From Rhizobium indicum (GTDB lineage: Bacteria; Pseudomonadota; Alphaproteobacteria; Rhizobiales; Rhizobiaceae): DNA of 64,000 nucleotides. The translations under genes were made by a program, and so were the position numbers. Below the pieces are notes generated by a model. The model was not told the DNA's origin and ran no database searches. It saw only the letters and a program-made list of their open reading frames with translations. Where the stretch lies: contig NZ_CP054022.1 of assembly GCF_005862305.2 (NCBI RefSeq), positions 186,001-250,000 of the forward strand. Direction: 5' to 3'. Of the stretch, positions 44,086 to 52,952 are shown piece by piece (within the stretch, counting starts at the first letter, position 1; each line of letters begins with the position of its first letter).

Positions 44086-45156
44086 ATGGCGTCAGTAAGT
44101 GTGGCGAATGCCCGCAAGAGCTACGGTCACTTCGAAGTTCTGCATGGTGTGGATATTGATATCCAAGACGGCGAATTCGTGATCCTGGTCGGTCCGTCCG
44201 GGTGCGGGAAGTCGACATTGTTGCGGATGATTGCCGGCCTCGAAGAGATTTCGGCTGGCCGGATTTCGATCGGCAGCAAGGTCGTGAACAATGTCGCGCC
44301 AAAAGAACGCGATATCGCGATGGTTTTCCAGTCCTACGCGCTCTACCCCCATCTGACAGTCGAGGCGAATATGGGTTTTTCGCTGAAGCTGGCGAAAGCA
44401 CCCAAGGAACAGACCAGGCAGCGTGTTCGAGCAGCCGCTGAAATTCTGGGGCTCGAGCATCTGCTCGATAGATATCCGAAAAATCTGTCGGGTGGCCAAC
44501 GCCAACGTGTGGCGATGGGCCGTGCCATCGTCAGAAATCCGCAGGTCTTCCTGTTTGACGAACCATTGTCGAACCTAGACGCAAAGCTGCGTGTCCAGAT
44601 GCGTTCGGAAATCAAGCAACTGCATCAGCGACTGAAGACAACGACCATTTACGTCACCCACGACCAGATCGAGGCCATGACGATGGCCGATCGGATTGTT
44701 GTGATGCGGGACGGCTTCGTCGAGCAGATAGGCTCGCCGCTCGATCTCTACGACCGGCCGGCAAACCTTTTCGTGGCGGGCTTCATCGGTTCGCCGGCGA
44801 TGAACCTTATTCGAGGCCAGGTCAGCACTTCGGGGCCGCTGGAGTTGATCGCGGACGGCGGAGGCAGGTTGCCGCTGCCGGAAGCAGCGTCACTGGAACG
44901 CGGCGCGCAGCTTATCTACGGCATTCGCCCTGAACATCTCGCAATCGGACAAGGCCCTGTTGCCGCTGAGGTCGTTCTCGTCGAGCCTACCGGTGCTGAG
45001 ATCCAGATAACCACGAAGTTTGGCGCCGATCACCTCGTTGCAACGGTAAGAGAGCGCCTTGATCTCCGCGCCGGCGACCAGATCGTCATTACCCCGGATC
45101 TCAGTAAACTGCATCTGTTCGACGCAAAAACCGAAAAACGGTTAAGGTCCGTGTAA
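44086..45156 (+). CDS. CUT1 sugar ABC transporter ATP-binding protein (amino-sugar operon)
   Basis: ATPase (356 aa) with Walker A GPSGCGKST, Q-loop VFQSYALYPHLTV, signature LSGGQRQRVAMGRAI, Walker B VFLFDEPLSNLDA, H-loop YVTHDQIEAMT and a C-terminal TOBE-like domain. ATG 44086 (MASVSVANARKSYG) has GGAGA 5 bases upstream; the frame is open back to 43963 but that part lies in the KbaZ gene. Last gene of the operon, facing the peroxiredoxin gene. Confidence 0.94.
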   Translation: MASVSVANARKSYGHFEVLHGVDIDIQDGEFVILVGPSGCGKSTLLRMIAGLEEISAGRISIGSKVVNNVAPKERDIAMVFQSYALYPHLTVEANMGFSLKLAKAPKEQTRQRVRAAAEILGLEHLLDRYPKNLSGGQRQRVAMGRAIVRNPQVFLFDEPLSNLDAKLRVQMRSEIKQLHQRLKTTTIYVTHDQIEAMTMADRIVVMRDGFVEQIGSPLDLYDRPANLFVAGFIGSPAMNLIRGQVSTSGPLELIADGGGRLPLPEAASLERGAQLIYGIRPEHLAIGQGPVAAEVVLVEPTGAEIQITTKFGADHLVATVRERLDLRAGDQIVITPDLSKLHLFDAKTEKRLRSV

Positions 45157-45209
45157 CGTGCCAATTTTTCCGGACAGTTCGCCAACGCTGGCAGATGGTT
45201 CGCTGCAGG

Positions 45210-45890
45210 TCAGCGTCCAAGGCTGCCAGCGGCGGCGATGATCTCCGCCGCGGTCGGGAAGATGGAGAGGCTGTTCGGTCCGTCGAGCGCCTCGATTTGT
45301 GCCCAGCCGATGGTGCCGTTCGCCTTGACCAGGAAGTGCCCGACGAGCTGGGTAGCGTGGTTCGCGAAGATCGCATTATCGACTTCGTCAAGCTCGAAGC
45401 CGTCCTTGGCGTTGAGTACGGTGTTGGCTTCCATCGGGTGAAGCGGTTCCGGCAGCTCGCCCGTGGGGTTGATGCGTGCCGCCTGGAATTGCGCCATCGT
45501 TGCGCCATAGGGCCATTCGGGCTGCTCGCAGCTTCCTTCGGGCAGGAACTCGCCATGCGGCACACCGTAGGCCCGGTGCGTGCGGCAATCCGGGTCACAC
45601 AGAAGCGTTATCGGCGTCGGCCGGTGGCGGAAATACAGGCGGGCACGTTCCACCGGCGTGTTGATCACGGCAACAGTCTCCACCCCGGCGGAGCGCAGGG
45701 TCGGCTGTACGCCGGCAAGCTGCTCTAGCTGGCGCCGGCAGAACGGGCAGTGCAGCCCGCGAAAGAACCCGATCACGAACGGGCGACCGCTCAAGTCGGC
45801 GAAAGAGACCGTTCCGTCGAAGTTGGCCGTGGCTAGTGCGAAGGCCGGGGCGGTTTCTCCTGGTTGCAGCGGGCGCTTCTGGTCTCCCAT
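45210..45890 (-). CDS. Thioredoxin-fold peroxiredoxin (AhpC/TSA-like redoxin)
   Basis: Cytoplasmic protein (226 aa) with a thioredoxin fold: PAFALATANFDGTVSFADLSGRPFVIGFFRGLHCPFCRRQLEQLAG. The peroxidatic-type CPFC motif lies near residue 48, followed by VAVINTPVERARLYF and ITLLCDPDCRTHRAYGV. It probably reduces peroxides or other thiol-reactive compounds. No partner reductase is nearby. An inverted repeat lies just upstream. Confidence 0.82.
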   Translation of the reverse strand: MGDQKRPLQPGETAPAFALATANFDGTVSFADLSGRPFVIGFFRGLHCPFCRRQLEQLAGVQPTLRSAGVETVAVINTPVERARLYFRHRPTPITLLCDPDCRTHRAYGVPHGEFLPEGSCEQPEWPYGATMAQFQAARINPTGELPEPLHPMEANTVLNAKDGFELDEVDNAIFANHATQLVGHFLVKANGTIGWAQIEALDGPNSLSIFPTAAEIIAAAGSLGR

Positions 45891-45911
45891 GGAACAATTC
45901 CTTTGTCGTAT

Positions 45912-45925
45912 CGTCTAGGTAGACG
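45912..45925. promoter_or_regulatory. Inverted repeat upstream of the peroxiredoxin gene
   Basis: CGTCTA-GG-TAGACG, six-base arms with a two-base spacer, 22 bases before the peroxiredoxin start. It resembles TetR-family half-sites containing TAGACG, but no TetR gene is in the window. Confidence 0.4.
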
Positions 45926-46089
45926 ACCGAAATTTAACTATACCACTTGTCGCAAGAAGGCCCAGCGTTCGATGTTGAGATCGCCAAATGTGGTTCGGAA
46001 TGCCATTTGCCGCTCCGACCGGCGTCGAGAGCTTGCCGGTATCGATCGCCGCTCCTATCTTATTTAGAATAGACTGATGGAGCAACGAG

Positions 46090-46257
46090 ATGGCGGAACT
46101 TGTGGCCGACACTCTAATCGACACGACGATCGAGATCATTCCACCGGAAGACACGAAGGAACAACCCGATAGTCGTGCTTGCCTTTGCTGTAAGCGCCGG
46201 CGTCAGTGGATGGACGATGACGGCTGCGGCATCTGTGAGGAATGCCTGGCCTCGTGA
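46090..46257 (+). CDS. 55-residue cysteine-rich, putative zinc-binding protein
   Basis: Short gene: MAELVADTLIDTTIEIIPPE at the start, then ACLCCKRRRQW and GCGICEECLAS at the end. The cysteines form CxCC-N14-CxxCxxC, a likely zinc ribbon or treble-clef-like site. A GGAG ribosome site lies 7 bases before ATG 46090, and the frame is open only from there. It lies 24 bases upstream of the NUDIX gene on the same strand, so the two may be co-transcribed. Function unknown. Confidence 0.6.
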   Translation: MAELVADTLIDTTIEIIPPEDTKEQPDSRACLCCKRRRQWMDDDGCGICEECLAS

Positions 46258-46281
46258 TCGACACAACAAGGGCACAAGGCG

Positions 46282-46746
46282 ATGGCAATCCGTAGCGCCG
46301 GACTTCTGCTATACCGGCGTGTTTCCAGGGACATCGAAGTGCTTCTCGTCCATCCGGGCGGCCCTTTCTGGGCCAGGAAAGACGAGGCTGCGTGGTCGAT
46401 CCCGAAGGGGTTGATCGAACCTGGAGAAGATGAGCTCGCGGCGGCAATAAGGGAAACCGCCGAAGAGCTGGGTGTAGCAGTCGATGGCAGGTTCACGCCG
46501 TTGGGCGAATACCGACAACCTAGCGGAAAGATGGTTGTTGCGTGGTCGATCGAAGCCGATCCGGTACTGGACGTGAATTCGATACAGAGTTCCGAATTTG
46601 AAATGGAATGGCCACCACGGTCGGGCCAGGTAAAGAGCTTTCCGGAGGTCGATCGCGCGGGGTGGTTTTCCCCGCCCAACGCAGCCATAAAGCTGTTGAA
46701 AGGGCAGCGACCGATGATTGCCGACCTCCTGACGCATCTGGAATGA
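46282..46746 (+). CDS. NUDIX hydrolase
   Basis: Small hydrolase (154 aa) that cleaves nucleoside diphosphates linked to another moiety. The complete Nudix box is present: Gx5Ex7REUxEExGU as GLIEPGE...RETAEELGV near residues 44-66. The N-terminus SAGLLLYRRVSRDIEVLLVHPGGPFW and the late WFSPPNAAIKLLKGQRPMIADLL fit the subfamily of stand-alone house-cleaning NUDIX enzymes. Substrate unknown. Confidence 0.9.
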   Translation: MAIRSAGLLLYRRVSRDIEVLLVHPGGPFWARKDEAAWSIPKGLIEPGEDELAAAIRETAEELGVAVDGRFTPLGEYRQPSGKMVVAWSIEADPVLDVNSIQSSEFEMEWPPRSGQVKSFPEVDRAGWFSPPNAAIKLLKGQRPMIADLLTHLE

Positions 46747-46919
46747 TCGGCCCGAAATTATTGATTGAGCCGTCCGATCTCGCTTCACTCATGCGTCAGG
46801 TGCGCGGCAGCCATGAGTTGCTTCTGAAAACAGCCATCCTATCTGACAGTCACCGCCACGTCACTGAAATCGAGAAAACGGAGCTGCGATCCGCCTTGAG
46901 CACACGCGAGGAGACAATC

Positions 46920-47201
46920 ATGAACGGCATTTCCAAAACCCTGAACGACATGACGCTCGTCGAACGCTCGAGCCTGCTCGACACCGTCGCCGACGCCTTG
47001 GAAGCAACGGCCGAGGAGGCGGAAGGTGAGGGCGACGCCCGCTTCGTCGCCAACTCCATCTGCGTCGCCAATACGATTCGCGGTCTATCCGGAGACCTGA
47101 CGCCACGCGATCTGCAGGCGGCCGAGTTGCTCCTTGAGCAGGGGATCATGCTCGTCCACCAGTTCTCGAACCGGGCGAAAACGAACGGAGTGATCCACTA
47201 G
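46920..47201 (+). CDS. Hypothetical 93-residue acidic helical protein
   Basis: I do not recognise the family. The protein is acidic and helix-rich (SSLLDTVADALEATAEEAEGEGDARFVANSICVANTIRGL), without membrane segments, signal peptide or cysteine motif. ATG 46920 has GAGGAG 6 bases upstream, a strong site. It sits between the NUDIX gene and the DMT exporter gene, all on the plus strand with gaps of 170-270 bases. Confidence 0.6.
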   Translation: MNGISKTLNDMTLVERSSLLDTVADALEATAEEAEGEGDARFVANSICVANTIRGLSGDLTPRDLQAAELLLEQGIMLVHQFSNRAKTNGVIH

Positions 47202-47472
47202 CGGGGGCGAGGGCGGCCCTGTACGCAATGCGCTCTGTCCGTGTGGACGGCGGCTGATGGATTGAGATAAAGCCGTTAATCCGCGCCGGAGATAACGGAT
47301 GCTGCCGGCCCCTGGTGACAACGAGTGGTCTCAGCCGCGGCAAACCGTGGGAGCGGGAGATAAGCAGACACGCCAGGAAGGCTTTATTTCCAATGGATTG
47401 CCGGTTCAACGCGCAGCTGTATCGAATGGTCGATATAGCAGGGTTCACCCTTGTTCGATCAGGAGAAGTGTG

Positions 47473-48348
47473 ATGCAGCCTGGTCGCACAGGCCTTGCCG
47501 TCTGCTTAATGGTGGCCGCCGCTTTTTTAAATAGTCTCGACGCAGTCATTGTGCGTTTGCTGGCCGGTGACGTGCATCCATTGATGATCGGCTTTTTCCG
47601 GTCGTTTTTCGGACTTCTTGTCGTCACGCCCTGGATCGTGTCACGGGTCGACCTGAAAGCCTCTCCCTATCGTGTCCTGCATGTCGTGCGTGCGGGTCTG
47701 AAGCTTGCCTCACTGGTTGCTTTGTTCGTCGCCTTTGCGCACGCGCCACTCGCCGATGCGACGGCGATCAATTTCACCATGCCCATGTTTCTCGTTCTCG
47801 GTGCGTGGCTGGTGCTCAAGGAACATGTCGGCATCTCCAGCTTGGCCGGCATTGTCGCAGGTTTTATCGGCGTCATGATCATCATTCGCCCTGGAGCGTC
47901 CGGTTTCGACCAATGGCTGCTTTTTGCGCTGGCAGGAGCGGTCTTGACGGCAGCCAGCCAATTGATGCTGCGGCGCATGGCATTGAGGGATAGCGCCGAC
48001 CGGCTGGTTGCATGGAATCTGATAGCGACGGTGCCGCTTGGCCTGATCGTCATGCTGCCGGTCTGGTCAATGCCAAGCTGGAGCCAACTCGGACTGCTTG
48101 CCATGCAAGGGGCACTCGGCGCACTCAACATGACGCTGATCACACGCGCCTTCGGTATGGCGGCCGCAAGCGTTCTGGCACCGCTCGACTTTCTCCGACT
48201 GCCCGTCGTGGCCCTCATGGCCTTCTCATTTTTCGCGGAAGTTCCGGCCGCACAGACTTGGATCGGCGCGGCGGTGATCATCGGCGCGGCCATTATTGGA
48301 ACCCGCGGCATGACATGGCGACGCAAGCCGCCGGTTGACAAGCCCTGA
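47473..48348 (+). CDS. EamA-family (DMT) membrane transporter
   Basis: Ten-helix inner-membrane protein (291 aa) of the drug/metabolite transporter superfamily, built of two EamA repeats. The first holds SLDAVIVRLLAGDVHPLMIGFFRSFFG and the second ALAGAVLTAASQLMLRRMA. ATG 47473 has AGGAGA upstream; the open frame extends back to 47299, but that part is not protein-like. The cargo is unknown. It could belong to the sugar-acid cluster that follows or stand alone. Confidence 0.88.
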   Translation: MQPGRTGLAVCLMVAAAFLNSLDAVIVRLLAGDVHPLMIGFFRSFFGLLVVTPWIVSRVDLKASPYRVLHVVRAGLKLASLVALFVAFAHAPLADATAINFTMPMFLVLGAWLVLKEHVGISSLAGIVAGFIGVMIIIRPGASGFDQWLLFALAGAVLTAASQLMLRRMALRDSADRLVAWNLIATVPLGLIVMLPVWSMPSWSQLGLLAMQGALGALNMTLITRAFGMAAASVLAPLDFLRLPVVALMAFSFFAEVPAAQTWIGAAVIIGAAIIGTRGMTWRRKPPVDKP

Positions 48349-48377
48349 TCATTTTTGGGGTTCACAAAAATTTTAGA

Positions 48378-48388
48378 TGCACTAATAT
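48378..48388. promoter_or_regulatory. Candidate GntR-regulon site before the peptide-type ABC genes
   Basis: TGCACTAATAT, 120 bases upstream of the first permease gene. Its reverse complement, ATATTAGTGCA, recurs exactly at 60059-60069 before the binding-protein gene of the same transporter. A related word lies at 53714 before the GntR gene. Confidence 0.5.
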
Positions 48389-48507
48389 TTCAGTTGTAGC
48401 GACTGGTCGTCGAGCCGTGCCTATTGCCGGAGGGGTATGACAGGCAGCACAGACGAAGACGAAACCGGACATCACGGCCCCTATGGGGTTCACTCGGGAG
48501 GAGTGGC

Positions 48508-49422
48508 ATGAAGAGTTTCATCGGCAAGCGCGCGATCGCCAGTGGCGTATCACTCGTGGTGCTTATCGTCATCGTGTTCTTCCTTTCCCGGCTGACGGGC
48601 GATCCGACCGACCTCTATCTGCCGATCGATGCGACCACGGAAATGCGCCAGCAATTCCGTGAGATGAACGGTTTCAACGATCCGTTGATCATCCAGTTCG
48701 GCCGTTATGTCTCGGATCTTGCCCAAGGCAATTTCGGTCAGTCACTGCGACAGGCCCGTCCGGCCATGAATGTCGTGCTGGAGGCCTTCGTCTGGACCTT
48801 CTGGCTGGCTGCCATCACCATGGCGCTGGTCACGGTCGCCGCGATCGTCATCGGTTCTCTGGCGGCCTTTCGTGTCGGCGGCGTCTTCGACCGTCTTGCC
48901 ACTTTCTTCTCGCTGATCGGCGCTGCGGCGCCGGATTTCTGGCTGGCCATCGTGGCGATCGTCATTTTCGCCGTCAAACTGCATGTCCTGCCGACATCGG
49001 GAACGGGAACTTTCTGGCACTGGGTCCTGCCGGTCAGCGTGCTGTTCATCCGGCCTTTCGGCCTGATCCTGCAGGTGGTCCGCGGCTCGATGATCAGTGT
49101 TCTGTCTTCCGCCTATGTGAAGACGGCCCGCGCCAAGGGGGTCCGCTCGAACTCGATCATCTTCATTCATGGACTGCGCAACGCCATGCTGCCGGTGATC
49201 ACAGTCATCGGCGACCAGGCGGCAGCCATCTTGAACGGCGCCGTTGTCGTCGAGACGGTGTTTGGTTTTCCTGGAATCGGCAAGCTGATGATCGATTCCA
49301 TTTTGCTTCGCGATTTCGCCGTCGTGCTGGCCGTCATCATGGTCTCGGCACTGGCGATCTTCATCATGAACCTGTTGATCGACATCGCCTATGCGCTGCT
49401 CGATCCGCGCATCCGGTATTGA
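48508..49422 (+). CDS. Peptide-type ABC transporter permease, DppB/OppB-like
   Basis: Inner-membrane permease (304 aa) with the family N-terminus (RAIASGVSLVVLIVIVFFLSRLTGDPTDLYLP), FGQSL, and the binding-protein-dependent docking motif YVKTARAKGVRSNSIIFIHGLRNAMLPVITV near residue 205. ATG 48508 has GGGAGGAG 5 bases upstream. It heads the transporter half of the sugar-acid cluster; the matching binding protein is at 60171. The expected cargo is a sugar acid or related compound rather than a peptide. Confidence 0.92.
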   Translation: MKSFIGKRAIASGVSLVVLIVIVFFLSRLTGDPTDLYLPIDATTEMRQQFREMNGFNDPLIIQFGRYVSDLAQGNFGQSLRQARPAMNVVLEAFVWTFWLAAITMALVTVAAIVIGSLAAFRVGGVFDRLATFFSLIGAAAPDFWLAIVAIVIFAVKLHVLPTSGTGTFWHWVLPVSVLFIRPFGLILQVVRGSMISVLSSAYVKTARAKGVRSNSIIFIHGLRNAMLPVITVIGDQAAAILNGAVVVETVFGFPGIGKLMIDSILLRDFAVVLAVIMVSALAIFIMNLLIDIAYALLDPRIRY

Positions 49423-49425
49423 GCG

Positions 49426-50352
49426 ATGACGATGGCCGACACACAAATCCTCGCCGAGAAAAAACCAAACAGCCCGATCGGGCGCTGGCTGACGATGCTG
49501 TGGGCGGACAAGCTCGCTTTTTTCGCGGCTCTGTTCCTTTTGATCGTTCTGCTCTGCGCGCTGTTTGGCCCGTTCCTGCTGGAGGCCATCGCCACCAAGC
49601 AGAACCTGCGGGGCCGGAACGCGCCGCCGTTCGATATCACCCGCGGATTGCTCTATGTCCTCGGCGCCGATGCGCTGGGCAGGCCGCTTCTTGCCCGCGT
49701 CATCGTGGCGGCGCAAAATACCATCCTGGTTGCCGCGGCAGCCGTGCTCGCCTCATCCGTCGTCGGTACGGCGCTCGGTCTGGTGGCGGGTTACAGCCGC
49801 TCCTCCGCGGCTCAATGGATCATGCGCCTCGGCGACGTCATCATGTCCTTTCCGTCGCTGCTTCTGGCGGTGATCGTGCTCTACATGCTCGAGCCCTCGG
49901 TCACCAATATCGTCCTCGTCCTGGCGATCACCCGCATTCCCATCTATCTGCGCACCACGCGCGCCGAAGTGCTGGAAGTGCGCGAGCGGATGTTCGTGCA
50001 GGCGGCGAAGGTCATGGGAGCATCGTACTGGCGCATTATCTTCCATCACATCCTGCCGGTGATCTTCCCCACGCTGGTGACCATCGCGACGCTGGATTTC
50101 GCCTTCGTCATGCTGGCGGAATCCTCCCTGTCATTCCTTGGGATCGGCATTCAGGCGCCTGAGATCACCTGGGGTCTTATGGTTGCTCAAGGACGACCCT
50201 ATCTCACCAATGCCTGGTGGCTTTCCTTCTGGCCGGGCCTTGCAATCATTCTGACGACGCTGTCGCTGAACCTTCTGTCGAATTGGCTGCGTATCGCACT
50301 CGATCCGACGCAACGCTGGCGCCTTGAAATGAGGGGCAGGAAAAATGGCTGA
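49426..50352 (+). CDS. Peptide-type ABC transporter permease, DppC/OppC-like
   Basis: Inner-membrane permease (308 aa) with the DppC pattern: FGPFLL, then LGADALGRPLLARVIVAAQNTILV and the docking loop FVQAAKVMGASYWRIIFHHILPVIFPTL near residue 195, ending SFLGIGIQAPEITWGLMVAQGRPYL. Starts 3 bases after the previous stop and overlaps the ATPase gene by eight bases. Confidence 0.93.
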   Translation: MTMADTQILAEKKPNSPIGRWLTMLWADKLAFFAALFLLIVLLCALFGPFLLEAIATKQNLRGRNAPPFDITRGLLYVLGADALGRPLLARVIVAAQNTILVAAAAVLASSVVGTALGLVAGYSRSSAAQWIMRLGDVIMSFPSLLLAVIVLYMLEPSVTNIVLVLAITRIPIYLRTTRAEVLEVRERMFVQAAKVMGASYWRIIFHHILPVIFPTLVTIATLDFAFVMLAESSLSFLGIGIQAPEITWGLMVAQGRPYLTNAWWLSFWPGLAIILTTLSLNLLSNWLRIALDPTQRWRLEMRGRKNG

Positions 50353-51979
50353 ACATCTTTTGGAAGTGCGTGACCTCTCGGTCGAGTTCCACACCGCCAG
50401 CGGGACCGTCAAGGCGGTGCAGGATGTCAGCTGGCATCTCGATCGCGGCGAGACGCTGGCGATCCTTGGGGAAAGCGGTTCGGGCAAGTCCGTGTCGGCC
50501 TCGGCGATCATGAACCTGATCGACATGCCACCTGGCAAGATCACCAGCGGCACCATTCTCCTCAACGGCCGCGACATGCTGAAAATGACGCCCGAGGAGC
50601 GGCGCTCGATCAACGGCGCCAAGATCGCCATGATCTTTCAGGACCCTCTCGCCCACCTCAATCCGGTCTATCCGGTCGGCTGGCAAATCACCGAGATGAT
50701 GACGACGCATGGTCAGTCGGCGGAACGCGCTGGCGCGAGGGCGCTCGAATTGATCGGGCGCGTCGGCATAAGCGATCCGCAGGCGGCGATGCGAAAATAT
50801 CCGTTCCAGTTCTCCGGCGGCCAGCGGCAGCGCCTGATGATCGCCATGGCAATTGCCTGCAAGCCCGATATCCTGATCGCGGATGAACCCACCACCGCGC
50901 TTGATGTTACCGTGCAGGCGCAGGTGCTCGAACTTCTGCAGGAGTTGCAGCAGGAAACCGGCATGGGCCTGTTGCTGATCACCCACGATTTGGGCGTCGT
51001 TGCCGAGATCGCCGACCGGGTCGTGGTGATGAATTCCGGCTGTGTCGTCGAAACCGGCAATGCGGCCGAAGTCTATCGCAACCCGCAGAACGCCTATACG
51101 AAGAAGCTGATTGCTGCCGCACCGGGGAAGGGTGCGATGGCCCAGGAGCGTGACCGGCAGGGCGAACCGCTGCTGCGCGCCATTGGCTTGAAAAAGAGTT
51201 TTGGCGCATTCCAGGCGCTGAAGGGCGTGGATTTCGTCATCATGCCCGGCGAAACGGTTGCCGTTGTCGGCGAGAGCGGTTCCGGCAAGTCAACCCTTGC
51301 CCGGGCGATCGTTCGGCTCGATGATCCGCAGGAGGGCCAGGTTCTCTACCGCGGCAACGATCTGCTTGCGATGACCCCGAGAGAAATATTCGGGCTGCGT
51401 CGCGATTTGCAGATGGTCTTTCAGGACCCCACCCAGTCACTGAACCCGCGGATGAGCGTGTTCCGGTTGATTTCGGAGGCCTGGGTCATTCACCCGGATA
51501 TCCTGCCGAAAGCGAGATGGAAGGAGAGAGTGGCCGAGTTGCTGGTCAAGGTTGGCCTGAAACCGGATATGGCCGATCGGTATCCACATCAGTTTTCCGG
51601 CGGCCAGCGCCAGCGCATCGCGATTGCCCGGGCGCTGGCTATGGAGCCGAAACTGATCATCTGCGACGAGGCGGTTTCCGCGCTCGACGTGTCGATCCAG
51701 GCACAGGTGATTGCCCTGCTTGAGGGCCTGCGCCGCGAATTCGGCCTGTCTTACCTCTTCATCGCACACGACCTGCCGGTGGTTCGCGATTTCGCCGATC
51801 GCGTCATTGTCATGAAGGCCGGCGAGATTGTCGAGGAGGGGCCGGTGGAACAGATCTTCAACGCGCCCTCCCACCCCTACACGCAGGCGCTTCTTGCCGC
51901 GAGCCTCGATCCCGATCCGGAAATCCAGGCCACCCGACGCGCCGCCCGCCAACTACAGGAAGGACTCGTTTCCGCATGA
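50345..51979 (+). CDS. Fused peptide-type ABC ATPase (DppD-DppF-like)
   Basis: Single protein (544 aa) containing two complete nucleotide-binding domains. The first has GESGSGKSVSASAIM (near 40), FSGGQRQRLMIAMAIACKPDILIADEPTTALDVTVQ and ITHDLGVVAEIADRV. The second, after about 270, has GESGSGKSTLARAIV, FSGGQRQRIAIARALAMEPKLIICDEAVSALDVSIQ and IAHDLPVVRDFADRV. Most systems encode these as separate DppD and DppF; the fusion is known in alphaproteobacteria. Walker B of the second half reads CDEA instead of DEP. It overlaps the dehydrogenase start by ATGA. Confidence 0.93.
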   Translation: MAEHLLEVRDLSVEFHTASGTVKAVQDVSWHLDRGETLAILGESGSGKSVSASAIMNLIDMPPGKITSGTILLNGRDMLKMTPEERRSINGAKIAMIFQDPLAHLNPVYPVGWQITEMMTTHGQSAERAGARALELIGRVGISDPQAAMRKYPFQFSGGQRQRLMIAMAIACKPDILIADEPTTALDVTVQAQVLELLQELQQETGMGLLLITHDLGVVAEIADRVVVMNSGCVVETGNAAEVYRNPQNAYTKKLIAAAPGKGAMAQERDRQGEPLLRAIGLKKSFGAFQALKGVDFVIMPGETVAVVGESGSGKSTLARAIVRLDDPQEGQVLYRGNDLLAMTPREIFGLRRDLQMVFQDPTQSLNPRMSVFRLISEAWVIHPDILPKARWKERVAELLVKVGLKPDMADRYPHQFSGGQRQRIAIARALAMEPKLIICDEAVSALDVSIQAQVIALLEGLRREFGLSYLFIAHDLPVVRDFADRVIVMKAGEIVEEGPVEQIFNAPSHPYTQALLAASLDPDPEIQATRRAARQLQEGLVSA

Positions 51980-52923
51980 AGCCCGATGTCATCGTCGCCT
52001 ATCCGCTCCGGCCCCATCAGATGGCAATGCTGGAGGAGACCTATACGCTGCACCGGCTCGATCTTGTCAAAGGCGAAGAGCGGGATGCTCTCTTGCAGCA
52101 AGCCGGCCCGATCTCTTCCGCACTGGTCTGCAACGGCCATGTGACGATCGACGAAGCCCTGCTTTCGAAATTGCCGGCATTAGAGCTCGCCGCCTGTTCC
52201 TCGGCTGGCTACGACCAGATGGATGTCGAGGCGATGACACGGCGCGGCATCAAGCTCACCAACACATCGGAGGTGCTTTGCGACGACGTTGCCGACATGG
52301 CACTGCTTCTGATGCTGGCGGCACGACGGCGCCTGCCGGAAGGCGATCGCTATGTGCGCTCCGGCGACTGGGGGCAGAAGGGCATGATGCCGCTGACGAC
52401 GTCGACGTCGGGCAAGAAGGCCGGGATCGTCGGCCTCGGCCGCATAGGGATGGCGATTGCCAAGCGATGCGAAGCTGTCGGGCTGACGGTCGGCTATTAT
52501 GGAAGGACGAAGAAAGCCGGCAACGATTTTACCTATTTCGACACACCGGTCAAACTGGCGGACTGGGCCGATATCCTGATCGTCGCAACCCCTGGCGGGC
52601 CCTCGACCGAAGGGTTGATTTCGGCAGACGTGCTGAATGCGCTCGGACCGACGGGCAGCTTCATCAACATTGCCCGCGGCACCGTGGTCGACGAGCCGGC
52701 CTTGATTAAGGCCTTGCAGGAAAGGCGGATCGCCTCGGCCGGCATCGATGTCTACCTCAACGAACCCAATCCCGATCCGCGCTTCGCAGCGCTCGACAAC
52801 GTCGTGCTCTATCCCCATCATGCCAGCGGTACCGAGGAAACGCGCGACAGGATGGCGCAATTGACGGTCGACAACCTTGCCGCCTTCTTCGCAGGCAGGC
52901 CGCTGCTGACGCCGGTCAATTGA
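51976..52923 (+). CDS. NAD(P)-dependent D-2-hydroxyacid dehydrogenase
   Basis: Dehydrogenase (315 aa) of the glyoxylate/hydroxypyruvate reductase group, interconverting 2-oxo and 2-hydroxy acids. It has the Rossmann motif GIVGLGRIGMAIAKR near residue 155, FINIARGTVVDE with the catalytic Arg, IDVYLNEPNPD with Glu, and LYPHHASGTEETR with His. It is translationally coupled (ATGA) to the ABC ATPase gene, so it acts on the imported compound or its product. The direction is unknown. Confidence 0.9.
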   Translation: MKPDVIVAYPLRPHQMAMLEETYTLHRLDLVKGEERDALLQQAGPISSALVCNGHVTIDEALLSKLPALELAACSSAGYDQMDVEAMTRRGIKLTNTSEVLCDDVADMALLLMLAARRRLPEGDRYVRSGDWGQKGMMPLTTSTSGKKAGIVGLGRIGMAIAKRCEAVGLTVGYYGRTKKAGNDFTYFDTPVKLADWADILIVATPGGPSTEGLISADVLNALGPTGSFINIARGTVVDEPALIKALQERRIASAGIDVYLNEPNPDPRFAALDNVVLYPHHASGTEETRDRMAQLTVDNLAAFFAGRPLLTPVN

Positions 52924-52952
52924 CCCCGACTGAAACCCGCGACGCGGCAGGT

